From Chondromyces crocatus (lineage in GTDB: Bacteria > Myxococcota_A > Polyangia > Polyangiales > Polyangiaceae): a stretch of 64,000 nucleotides of DNA. The position numbers and the translations under genes were made by a program. The stretch spans positions 682,001 through 746,000 of the forward strand of contig NZ_CP012159.1 in assembly GCF_001189295.1 (NCBI RefSeq), in the 5' to 3' direction. The notes under the pieces were generated by a model. The model had not been told where the DNA came from. It did not search any database and saw only the letters and a list, made by a program, of their open reading frames with translations. Of the stretch, positions 38,375-48,420 are shown one piece after another (position 1 is the stretch's first letter; every line of letters starts with the position of its first letter).

Positions 38375-39091
38375 ATGAACGTTTCACGTGAAACACCCCC
38401 GTGGCGCATCGTCATCGCTGGAACTGGCACGGAGGTGGGGAAGACCCATGTGGGGGTAGCCCTGGTGGCTGCTCTGGCCGCTCGAGGTGAACCTGTCTGT
38501 GGGATGAAGCCGGTCGAATCCGGGATCGTGGCAAATACGTGGAGTGATGCGGATCGCTTGGCTCAAGTGAGTGTCGTCCGGGCGTCCGAGGCACCCTTTC
38601 GGTTCGAGCCCGCCGTATCGCCCCACCTCGCAGCGAGGGAACTCGGCGTTTCGATCGAGCTCGACCAGGTGCTTTCGTGGGTGGGGACGCAAGGGGCATC
38701 CCTGGAGGTGATAGAGACAGCGGGAGCGCTGCTTTCCCCCCTGGGTCGACAGCTGACCAACCTGGACATGATCAAGGCCCTGGAGGGTGATGGGCTCATC
38801 CTGGTGGGGTTGGATCGGCTGGGCATTTTGCATGAGGTTGCCGCTTGCCTGCTCGCCCTTCGAACCCTCGCGCCGGAGCTGCCGCTACCCGTCGTCGTAC
38901 TGAATGAACCGTCACAGCGGGACGCCTCGACAGGGATCAACGTCGGCGAGCTTCAGACGCTGGGGTTGATCCAGGATGGCGTGATGATGCCGCGCGGAGC
39001 TGTGGACGATAGGGAGACGCGGAAGGCAACGGAGAAGCTCATCGCGCTGCTGGAGGCCTCCCGCCGACACCATGACGCTGCGTCGGCTTGA
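38375..39091 (+). CDS. bioD: Dethiobiotin synthetase
   Basis: 238 residues. The P-loop is GTGTEVGKTHVGVALVAAL (Lys23), followed by GMKPVESGI, which binds the diaminopelargonate substrate, and VIETAGALLSPLGRQLTNLD at the Mg/phosphate loop. It closes the ureido ring of dethiobiotin using CO2 and ATP. The first residues (MNVSRET) are encoded by the parS-like 16-mer, a rare case of a segregation site shaping a protein N-terminus. The Shine-Dalgarno sequence is weak. Confidence 0.95.
   Translation: MNVSRETPPWRIVIAGTGTEVGKTHVGVALVAALAARGEPVCGMKPVESGIVANTWSDADRLAQVSVVRASEAPFRFEPAVSPHLAARELGVSIELDQVLSWVGTQGASLEVIETAGALLSPLGRQLTNLDMIKALEGDGLILVGLDRLGILHEVAACLLALRTLAPELPLPVVVLNEPSQRDASTGINVGELQTLGLIQDGVMMPRGAVDDRETRKATEKLIALLEASRRHHDAASA
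38380..38395. promoter_or_regulatory. parS-type centromere site
   Basis: CGTTTCACGTGAAACA matches the widely conserved ParB-binding 16-mer TGTTTCACGTGAAACA at 15 of 16 positions, with the palindromic core GTTTCACGTGAAAC intact. It lies inside codons 2-7 of bioD, about 5 kb from dnaN. It is the only good match I found in the window; several other CACGTG hexamers lack the flanks. ParB binding there is a strong inference. Confidence 0.85.
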
Positions 39092-39154
39092 GCCGAGTCA
39101 GGCGGCCCCTCGGGGGGGGGTCGGTTGAGGGTCGTGTCGCGCGGCCGGGCCCGC

Positions 39155-39544
39155 ATGCGATGGGTGGCCTGGGTGAGGCAGCGTCCTGATGAGCTGGCCC
39201 AGGTGAGCCGAGGATGTCTGAAGAAGCAGGCCTTCGGTCGAACTTCGCTGGGCAGATTCTGGACTGCCTACGATCGCCACGAGGTGAGCGCTCGTGAGCG
39301 GGCGGCCCTGTCCAAGGTCCCTGCAGACGCGACCTGTGCCGAGTTGCCCCTCATCATCTCGGTGACGAACGGGCGGCGAAGCACCAACCGTCGGGCCACG
39401 CGAGGTCTGGCCCTCGATCGGGAAGTGCGACCGAGCGTCCTGGTGATCGCTTCGCGGCTCAAAACGACCGAACGCCGAAAGCGGATGAGACAAAGAACCC
39501 AGAGGCATTGGGGAATGCTGGTGAGCACGGCCGCGAAACTCTGA
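39155..39544 (+). CDS. Possible small basic protein, unrecognised
   Basis: 129 residues from the ATG at 39155 (the frame opens at a TTG ten codons earlier). Very basic (ASRLKTTERRKRMRQRTQRH near the end) with no recognised motif, signal or membrane segment. Codon third positions are GC-rich, which mildly supports coding, but there is no clear ribosome-binding site. It might equally be chance. Nothing else is visible in 39092-39698 apart from this frame. Confidence 0.3.
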   Translation: MRWVAWVRQRPDELAQVSRGCLKKQAFGRTSLGRFWTAYDRHEVSARERAALSKVPADATCAELPLIISVTNGRRSTNRRATRGLALDREVRPSVLVIASRLKTTERRKRMRQRTQRHWGMLVSTAAKL

Positions 39545-39698
39545 AGCGATGACGTCAGGGCCCCGGTCGCCCAGCAACTGTCGGATACGACATCAGCCAG
39601 ACGCGCGTCGATGCAGCGCTGTCACGGAGCGCAGGTGGTTTGCCCGCCCTTCCGAATGACCAGGTGGTGGCACATCAGGTGGCGCGAGGAACGCTGGA

Positions 39699-40361
39699 CT
39701 ACGCCTGCGGGACGATGCGCCCACGGTCGAGGACCAGACGCGCAGCGTCGCTCGCACCAAAAAGATCAGGCTCATGGGAGACGACGACGACAGCGGCGCC
39801 ACGGTCCACCTCGGCCTGGATCAGCAGGAGCAGTCGGGAGACGCTGGCGGCATCAAGGCCCGTGGTCGGCTCATCGAGGAGGATGAGCGAGGGATGGTGA
39901 ACGAGAGCACGGGCGAGAGCGAGCCGCTGGCGTTGCCCGCGGGAGCAGGTGCGCAGGGGTCGAAGGGCGAACTTGCCAAGTTCGAAGCGCTCTTCTGCTT
40001 CTTGCCAGGCATCCTGGGTGGGTAGACCATGCATTCGGGCGGCGAGCTCGATGTTCTGGCGCCCCGTGAGATCGGGATAGGCGAGCGACTCATGCGATAG
40101 CCAGCCGATCGAGGCACGAGCCATCTCCCGGTCGTCGCCGAAAGGCTCGTAGGTGACAGCCCCCGACGTGGGACGGATCACGGTCCCCACGATGCCAAGG
40201 AGGGTGGACTTGCCCGAGCCGTTCGCGCCTTCGATGCGGGTGAGCCGCGCAGCTTCGATGGTGGCGTTGACCCCACGGAGCGCGACCGTGCTGCCGAAGG
40301 TTTTGACGAGACCACGGACCATGACCCGCTGGATGGGCGGAGCTGCGCCGAGGCTGCGCAT
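39699..40361 (-). CDS. CcmA-type ABC transporter ATP-binding protein
   Basis: 220 residues from the ATG at 40361. Walker A GANGSGKSTLLGIV, signature CSRGQRQRLALARALVHHP (with CSRGQ where LSGGQ is usual), Walker B SLILLDEPTTGLDA and the switch His in VVVSHEP. Length and the block SIGWLSHESLAYPDLTGRQN point to the CcmA / heme-exporter ATPase group. It starts 4 bp after the stop of the Ser/Thr kinase gene. No CcmB/CcmC permease is adjacent, and the ccmF operon is 16 kb away, so its membrane partner is unknown. The role in cytochrome c maturation is inference. Confidence 0.85.
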   Translation of the reverse strand: MRSLGAAPPIQRVMVRGLVKTFGSTVALRGVNATIEAARLTRIEGANGSGKSTLLGIVGTVIRPTSGAVTYEPFGDDREMARASIGWLSHESLAYPDLTGRQNIELAARMHGLPTQDAWQEAEERFELGKFALRPLRTCSRGQRQRLALARALVHHPSLILLDEPTTGLDAASVSRLLLLIQAEVDRGAAVVVVSHEPDLFGASDAARLVLDRGRIVPQA

Positions 40362-40365
40362 GGGC

Positions 40366-42750
40366 TCAGCTGCGGTCGCGTCGTGAGATGGGATCACGCC
40401 GAACCATGGTGACACTGTCGTCCTGGAAGTTCGGCGGGTCGACCATCGTGGACTCTTCTTCGATGATCGGGCCATCGCCCGGAATCGTGGTGGGATCCTC
40501 GATCACGCGTGGCACGGAAGCAGGGGCACGGCTCGAGGGAGGGGCCGCTGAGCGTTGCTCGTGGCTGAGGGGAGGGGGGCTGCCAAAGGTGGGGGCAGGG
40601 GGTGGAACGACCGGCGGAGCGGAGGGCGCGGGAGGCGCGGGGCGCGCGGGGGCAGACCTCTGAGGGCGCGGGGAGGGATTCTCGAAGGGAGAAGGGGAAA
40701 TGGGTCGACCCCTCGCGTCGCGCTCGGCAACGACGATCTCGCGGGCGTCCTGGACTCGAGCGAACACGATGGTGCCGTCATCGGTGTTCTCGTCTGCGAT
40801 TTCATGGACACGGATCTTCGGATCAGGCCGCGTCGTGACTCGGGGAGCAGGGATGCTCGAGGAGAGGCGGCGCTTGAACTTCCTGATCCCTTCGAGGAAC
40901 TCCGTGGCGCTCTGGAAGCGCTCTTCGCGGCCTTTGGCGAGGGCTTTGTCCACGAGCTTCGCCATGCGGTGGGGCACGCTGGGATTCAGTTCGTGGACTG
41001 GCCTGTGCCACGCCGTCAGGATCTGGACGAGGAGGGCATTGTAGTTTCGGGCGACGAACGGCCGCTGGCCCGTCAGCGATTCGTAGAGGATGACTCCGGT
41101 CGCCCAGAGATCCACGCGGTGATCGATCTGGCGATCACCTCGCGCCTGTTCGGGCGCCATGTAGTAGGGCGTCCCCATCACCATGCCTGGCTGGGTCAGG
41201 TCCATGGCGGTGTCTTCCACCCCGACGAGCTTGGAGATGCCAAAGTCGAGGATCTTCGCGAGAGGAAGCATCCCGGCGCGCTGGGAGAGGAAGATGTTCT
41301 CGGGCTTCAGGTCGCGATGGACCACATCACGCTGGTGCGCTGCGACGAGTGCCGAGAGCACCTGCAGCATCATGTCGGCGGCCTCGTAAGGGTTCAACGG
41401 GCCGCCATTCTGGATTCGTTGCGCAAGGGTCTCGCCGTGCAGACGCTCCATCACGAGGTAGGGACTCCCGTCAGGGAGCCGGCCGATGTCGTAGACCTCG
41501 CAGATGTTCGGATGACCGATGCGGCCTGCAATACGCGCTTCGTGTTCGAGCCGTGAGATGGCCTCCTTCTTTTCGGCCTCCTTGGGGTGGAGCACTTTGA
41601 CGGCGACGAGGCGGCCGATGTGCATGTGCTCCGCTTCGAAGACCGACCCCATCCCTCCCTCGCCGATGACGGCGCGGACGCGGTACTTGTCGCTGATGAT
41701 CTGACCCACCAGCTCGCTTCGTTTCCCGATCTCGGACCCCGTGCTCGGTCGGGCCAGGGCATCCTGCGTGATCGCGGGGACAGGAGACGATGCGCCAGCC
41801 GAGGCGTCAGCGGGACGGGCGGAGGGGGACGCGAGCCCGTAGGCGCCAGGCGGACGGGGAACCGTAGCGGGTGGTATGGCGGCGCCGCGTGCCGATTCCG
41901 GTAGGAAGGGGTGGGAGCCTCTGGCGGAGCGGGGACTCGCGGACGGAGGAGCCGCGTCGCGAACAGACGCCGGTCCAGCTGCATCGGTGAGGGGGGAGGC
42001 AGCCCGCGAGGAAGCAGGGGCGCCAGGAGCAGGAGCAGAGAGCGTGCGCGCGGTACTGCGTCCCTCTGCGCCACTTGCTGGTCCTCGTGTCGAGGCAGGA
42101 GCATCATCAGGCGTGGAGGGAAGGCGTGCACGACCCGGGATCATCGGGGGCGGTGGAAACGGTCGCGGTGGCGCACCCGCTGTCCCGAACTGCCGGGCCA
42201 GCGTCGCCCCCCTGACCGAACTGGGGCCCGCCGCCTCCTCGTGACCGATCGACGGCCTGGAGACAGCCGGCTGACCAGTGGGCGGCCTGGGGACGGAGGG
42301 AGGCCGAGGATCATGCGAAGGCGTCTGTCCCGGCAATGCGGATGGACCAGGTCGGGCCTGGCCAGCCAGGGGAGGTCGCGCTGGCGTCGCAGAGGGGCGT
42401 CCAGCGAGAGGATTTCCGAGAGCGCGCGCCGGACTTCCGGAACTCAGCGGGGACGGCGCTGACACTGAAGGTCCCGGAGGGGGGGGCGCCGGCGGTACGA
42501 CGCGCGCGGGGAGGCTCGGACGCGGGCTGGATGTGGGACCGGGCCTCGGGATTGCCGTTCCGGCCTGAGGTGCAGAGGCGTGAGGGTAACGCTGAGGGTC
42601 TGGGGGCGCGGGTGAGGTTGGCTGACCCGTCCCTGGGGGAGACCGACGGAGACGGTTCGCCTCTGGTTCGAGAGGAATACCTGTAACCGGGCACACGAAT
42701 GCCTCTGAGTCGTGCAGGCGGCTGCAGTGGAGGCATCGGACCAAGCCCAA
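40366..42750 (-). CDS. Soluble Hanks-type Ser/Thr protein kinase
   Basis: 794 residues. The N-terminus has a zinc-finger-like CLHCSRLHDSEAFVCPVTG. Residues ~30-345 are Pro/Ser/Ala-rich and disordered. The kinase domain spans ~355-625: glycine loop GEGGMGSVFEAE, VAVKVL (Lys385), HRDLKPEN (Asp480), DFGISK (502-504) and MAPEQARGD. The C-terminal ~170 residues are again Pro-rich with acidic patches (PTTIPGDGPIIEEESTMVDP). No membrane span or PASTA repeat is present. Start is a TTG at 42750 with AGAAGG upstream; a TTG two codons later is possible. Substrates are unknown; the downstream ABC ATPase is probably co-transcribed. Confidence 0.92.
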   Translation of the reverse strand: MGLVRCLHCSRLHDSEAFVCPVTGIPLEPEANRLRRSPPGTGQPTSPAPPDPQRYPHASAPQAGTAIPRPGPTSSPRPSLPARVVPPAPPPPGPSVSAPSPLSSGSPARALGNPLAGRPSATPARPPLAGQARPGPSALPGQTPSHDPRPPSVPRPPTGQPAVSRPSIGHEEAAGPSSVRGATLARQFGTAGAPPRPFPPPPMIPGRARLPSTPDDAPASTRGPASGAEGRSTARTLSAPAPGAPASSRAASPLTDAAGPASVRDAAPPSASPRSARGSHPFLPESARGAAIPPATVPRPPGAYGLASPSARPADASAGASSPVPAITQDALARPSTGSEIGKRSELVGQIISDKYRVRAVIGEGGMGSVFEAEHMHIGRLVAVKVLHPKEAEKKEAISRLEHEARIAGRIGHPNICEVYDIGRLPDGSPYLVMERLHGETLAQRIQNGGPLNPYEAADMMLQVLSALVAAHQRDVVHRDLKPENIFLSQRAGMLPLAKILDFGISKLVGVEDTAMDLTQPGMVMGTPYYMAPEQARGDRQIDHRVDLWATGVILYESLTGQRPFVARNYNALLVQILTAWHRPVHELNPSVPHRMAKLVDKALAKGREERFQSATEFLEGIRKFKRRLSSSIPAPRVTTRPDPKIRVHEIADENTDDGTIVFARVQDAREIVVAERDARGRPISPSPFENPSPRPQRSAPARPAPPAPSAPPVVPPPAPTFGSPPPLSHEQRSAAPPSSRAPASVPRVIEDPTTIPGDGPIIEEESTMVDPPNFQDDSVTMVRRDPISRRDRS

Positions 42751-43223
42751 GGGTGTGTACCTTCTGTCATACGCCGTTCGAAGGCCACTGAAAACACAGC
42801 CCTTGATCGTCGCGGCAGGGCGACTGGACCCCCTGCCAGGAAAGGTTGGGCGCGGGTCAGACCTGGCACTCTTCTCGGGAGTCTCCCAGACACTTCTCAG
42901 GGGAAACCTTGGGGAAAAGTACAGGTAAAGACCTGGGGGCAGAGTGAGGAAGAGTCCTCATCACACCGGCTTGCTCCCCTTGCCCACCCTCCGTCCTGGA
43001 TCTCGACCTCCGTTTGTCCTCAGGGGGAAACCTGGCAACTCATCGTTTCCTTTTCCTATTTCGACTTTTCCCCATCCTCCACAGGGCCTACTACGAAGAC
43101 CCTAAAGATCATCTACTTCTGAGAGAGAGAAGAAGAAGCCAGAGCAATGCCTCTCAGCGCCTGCATTTCAGCCGCACCACCGGGCGCTAACCCTGCTAAA
43201 GGGTGCGGGCTCCGGAGCCGCCC
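42751..43223. other. Intergenic region before dnaN; possible origin-proximal element
   Basis: This 473-bp region is less GC-rich than its surroundings and separates the minus-strand kinase from dnaN. It holds two direct-repeat motifs, CTCAGGGGAAACCTTGG at 42896 and CTCAGGGGGAAACCTGG at 43019, a CAGGT-AAAG-ACCTG inverted repeat at 42922-42935, and a pyrimidine-rich, A/T-richer stretch at 43035-43110. A single poor DnaA-box-like nonamer (TCCTCCACA, 43075-43083, 7 of 9) is present. It must contain the dnaN promoter. An origin function is possible but not shown by the sequence. Confidence 0.45.
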
Positions 43224-44354
43224 ATGGACCTTGAGATCCCCAAGAAAGACCTCCTCCGCCTCGTCAGCCGTTGCCAGGGAGTGGCGGACAAGAAGAGCGC
43301 GATGCCAGCCCTCGCGAACGTCCTTCTCTCGGCGGATGCCAACACGCTCTGGGTCTCGGCAACCGATCTGTACCTCGGGGTGACCGGTCACCTCGGCTCG
43401 CAGGTCAAAACGGCCGGCTCCGTGGCCGTCCCGGCCCGTGATCTGCTCGAGCGCATCAAAGCGATGCCAGATGGGCTGTTGCACGTGACCACCACCGAGG
43501 GCGCGCAGACGACCATCAAGGCCGTGGGCAGCCCCAGGCGCTACACCCTGCCGGGGATACCAGGCGCCGAGTTCCCCCAGCTTCCCACGGCCGCCGAGGA
43601 CGCCCCGCGGCTGGAGCTTCCGGTCGACCTCCTGGCGCTGCTCATTGCCCGGACCCACTTCTCGATCTCGACGGACGAGACGCGGGCGCACGTCAACAGC
43701 GCGCTGTTCGAGTGGTCGGGCGATCGCGTGAGGATGGTGACGACCGACGGGCATCGCCTCTCCAAGATGGAGGCCACGGTGTCGGGGAGCTCCGCGACGG
43801 CGACGATGCTCATCCCCCTCAAGGCGATCCACGAGCTGCGTCGCCTGGCTGACGAGGCGCGGGCCGAGAAGGACGCGCCAGTCGTGAGCATCACGCAAAG
43901 CGGACCGAACGCTTTCTTCATGATCGCGGGGACACAGTTCTCGGTGAAGCTGGTGGACGCACAGTTCCCCCCCTACCAGCAGGTCATCCCTGCCATGACG
44001 GAGCGGTCCATCCGAGCTCCTCGTGCTGCGCTGGCCGATGCCTTGAAGGCGATCTCCCTTGCCGCGAGCGATCGAACCGGTGGTGTGAAGGTCACCGTCA
44101 CCAGCGGTTCGCTTCGGATCACCAGCGAAAGCCCGGATACGGGCAATGCCTTCGATGAGCTGAGCGTCGACTACGATGGTCCCGAGCTGACCATCGGGTT
44201 CAATGCGAAGTACTTCCTCGATGTTCTCAACGGCGTCGACGATGAAGAGGTAATCCTCGGCATCTCCGGAGAACTCGATCCCGCCGTCATCAAGGCTGGC
44301 AACGAGTCGAATGAACAAAGCTACGTCGCCGTCATCATGCCGATGCGCATTTGA
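43224..44354 (+). CDS. dnaN: DNA polymerase III sliding clamp (beta subunit)
   Basis: 376 residues in three clamp domains. Blocks: MDLEIPKKDLLRLVSRCQGV, KSAMPALANVLLSAD, FSISTDETRAHVNSALFEWS, VRMVTTDGHRLSKMEA, GFNAKYFLDVLNGVDDEEV and the C-terminal VIMPMRI, which matches the usual M-P-hydrophobic-R ending. The clamp encircles DNA and tethers polymerase. The ATG at 43224 has GGAG seven bases upstream; the GTG seven codons earlier is rejected. recF starts inside its stop codon (TTGA overlap), so the two are coupled. Confidence 0.97.
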   Translation: MDLEIPKKDLLRLVSRCQGVADKKSAMPALANVLLSADANTLWVSATDLYLGVTGHLGSQVKTAGSVAVPARDLLERIKAMPDGLLHVTTTEGAQTTIKAVGSPRRYTLPGIPGAEFPQLPTAAEDAPRLELPVDLLALLIARTHFSISTDETRAHVNSALFEWSGDRVRMVTTDGHRLSKMEATVSGSSATATMLIPLKAIHELRRLADEARAEKDAPVVSITQSGPNAFFMIAGTQFSVKLVDAQFPPYQQVIPAMTERSIRAPRAALADALKAISLAASDRTGGVKVTVTSGSLRITSESPDTGNAFDELSVDYDGPELTIGFNAKYFLDVLNGVDDEEVILGISGELDPAVIKAGNESNEQSYVAVIMPMRI

Positions 44355-45559
44355 GCGACTCCCCTTCAGCTTCGGGAGACCGCCAGCAGGCCACGCCTGA
44401 CGTTCTCTCCAGTGACGAGGCTGCAGCGCCGAGCTTGTTCTTGGCACGTCTCATCGTCCGCTCGCTGAGGAATCTCGAGCACGTCGAGTTCGAACCCTCC
44501 CCCCGCTTGAATGTCATCTCGGGCAGCAACGGGCAGGGGAAGACGAGCTTGCTCGAGGCGATCTACTTTGCTGCGACGTCGAGAAGCTTCCGCACCCACC
44601 GGATGGGGGACCTCGTTACGCATGGCAGCAGGATCGGGAGTTCTCGCGCGCGGTTCGTGCAGACTCATGAAGGAACCGAGCCACTGTCGCGAGAACAGGT
44701 GGCGTCGATCGAGGGAAAGCGCTGTGTGGTGCTGGTCGACGGGAACCGTCCCTCCTCGCTGGCCAGCTTTGCCACCCTCTCACCCGTGGTCGCATTTCAT
44801 CCGAATGAGATGACGCTGACGACGGGGCCGGCCAGTGGACGACGGGTGCTTCTGGACCGACTGGCCCTCTTCATGAGCCCGAGCAGCGGTGACCACCGGC
44901 GGCGTTATGAGACCGCCCTTCGTGCACGGCAGGAAATTCTTCAGCACGGCCAGGCAGGACGCCTCGACGAGCTGGAAGCCTACGAGGAACTCTGCGCAAG
45001 ACACGGCGCTGCCGTGACCCGCGCTCGGGCCGCGGCCGTGGACGCCCTCATGCCAGAGCTGATCGAGGCCTTCGCGAGTATCGCTGCCCCAGAGCTCTCG
45101 CTCTCCGTGAACTATGCAGCTGGCGGCAGCCAGGACGTCGAGGTGGCTCGTGTGGCACTACGGGACGCACGAAGCCGTGACGCTCGCCGCCCGACGGCCT
45201 CTTTTGGTCCCCACAAAGACGACGTGGATCTCGCGCTGGATGGACATCCGGTCCGGCTGGTGGCGTCCCAAGGGCAGCACCGGGCACTGACGCTGGCGCT
45301 CAAGGTGGCCGAGACTGCTGCCATCCGTAATGCCCGGCGTGTCGAGCCCGTCCTCTTGTTCGATGACGTCTCGAGCGAGCTAGACCGAGAGCGGACCGAA
45401 GCGCTGATGACATACCTCGGTCTGACCCGGGGTCAGCTGTTCCTGACGACCACTCGTCCCGAACTCATCGTCACCCCCCGAATGAACTCGGCCGAGCGAC
45501 GAGATTTCCACATCGATGGCGGCGTGATCCTGGGCACTCCTCCGCGCCAGGGATCGTGA
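44351..45559 (+). CDS. recF: DNA replication and repair protein RecF
   Basis: 402 residues. Walker A GSNGQGKTSLLEAIYFAATS followed by RSFRTHRMGDLV; SMC-like signature SQGQHRALTLALKVAE; Walker B PVLLFDDVSSELDRER. RecF loads RecA at gaps with RecO and RecR. The TTG at 44351 overlaps the dnaN stop by 4 bp; the family core starts ~30 residues later (LFLARLIVRSLRNLEHVEFE), so a later non-ATG start cannot be excluded. Followed by gyrB after 280 bp. Confidence 0.95.
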   Translation: MSDSPSASGDRQQATPDVLSSDEAAAPSLFLARLIVRSLRNLEHVEFEPSPRLNVISGSNGQGKTSLLEAIYFAATSRSFRTHRMGDLVTHGSRIGSSRARFVQTHEGTEPLSREQVASIEGKRCVVLVDGNRPSSLASFATLSPVVAFHPNEMTLTTGPASGRRVLLDRLALFMSPSSGDHRRRYETALRARQEILQHGQAGRLDELEAYEELCARHGAAVTRARAAAVDALMPELIEAFASIAAPELSLSVNYAAGGSQDVEVARVALRDARSRDARRPTASFGPHKDDVDLALDGHPVRLVASQGQHRALTLALKVAETAAIRNARRVEPVLLFDDVSSELDRERTEALMTYLGLTRGQLFLTTTRPELIVTPRMNSAERRDFHIDGGVILGTPPRQGS

Positions 45560-45704
45560 AAGCGACCGAACGCCCTGGCGCCACTCGCGCTGCGCAGACA
45601 GGCGCTCGGCGAGGGTGAGTACCTTGCCCGATCAGCCCATTTCGGCTAGATTTTCAAGCCTCTGGCGGGGCTTCAAGGGCCGCATACACGCGACGGGTTG
45701 AGAT

Positions 45705-48320
<2,616 letters not shown>

Positions 48321-48364
48321 CCTCCACGCCTGGTCCACAGGCCAGGTCGAACGCATTGGCAGGA

Positions 48365-48382
48365 GGCTTGCTCCGGCAAGCC
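48365..48382 (+). terminator. Hairpin between gyrB and clpB
   Basis: GGCTTGC-TCCG-GCAAGCC is a perfect 7-bp stem 45 bp past the gyrB stop and 39 bp before clpB. No U-run. It could also be part of the clpB promoter region; a weak heat-shock-like pair (CCCTTGC ... CCCGCCTT) overlaps it, too weak to call. Confidence 0.45.
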
Positions 48383-48420
48383 CTTGCGAGGCGGCACACC
48401 CGCCTTAGCTTGAGCGTGCC

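Noticed and set aside
39699-40361. Calling the ATPase ccmA of the ccmF operon
   Set aside because: It is 16 kb from ccmF, has no CcmB partner beside it and follows a kinase gene; only the family-level call is supported.
48384-48412. Sigma32-like promoter for clpB
   Set aside because: Only a loose match to both boxes; not enough to report as a feature.
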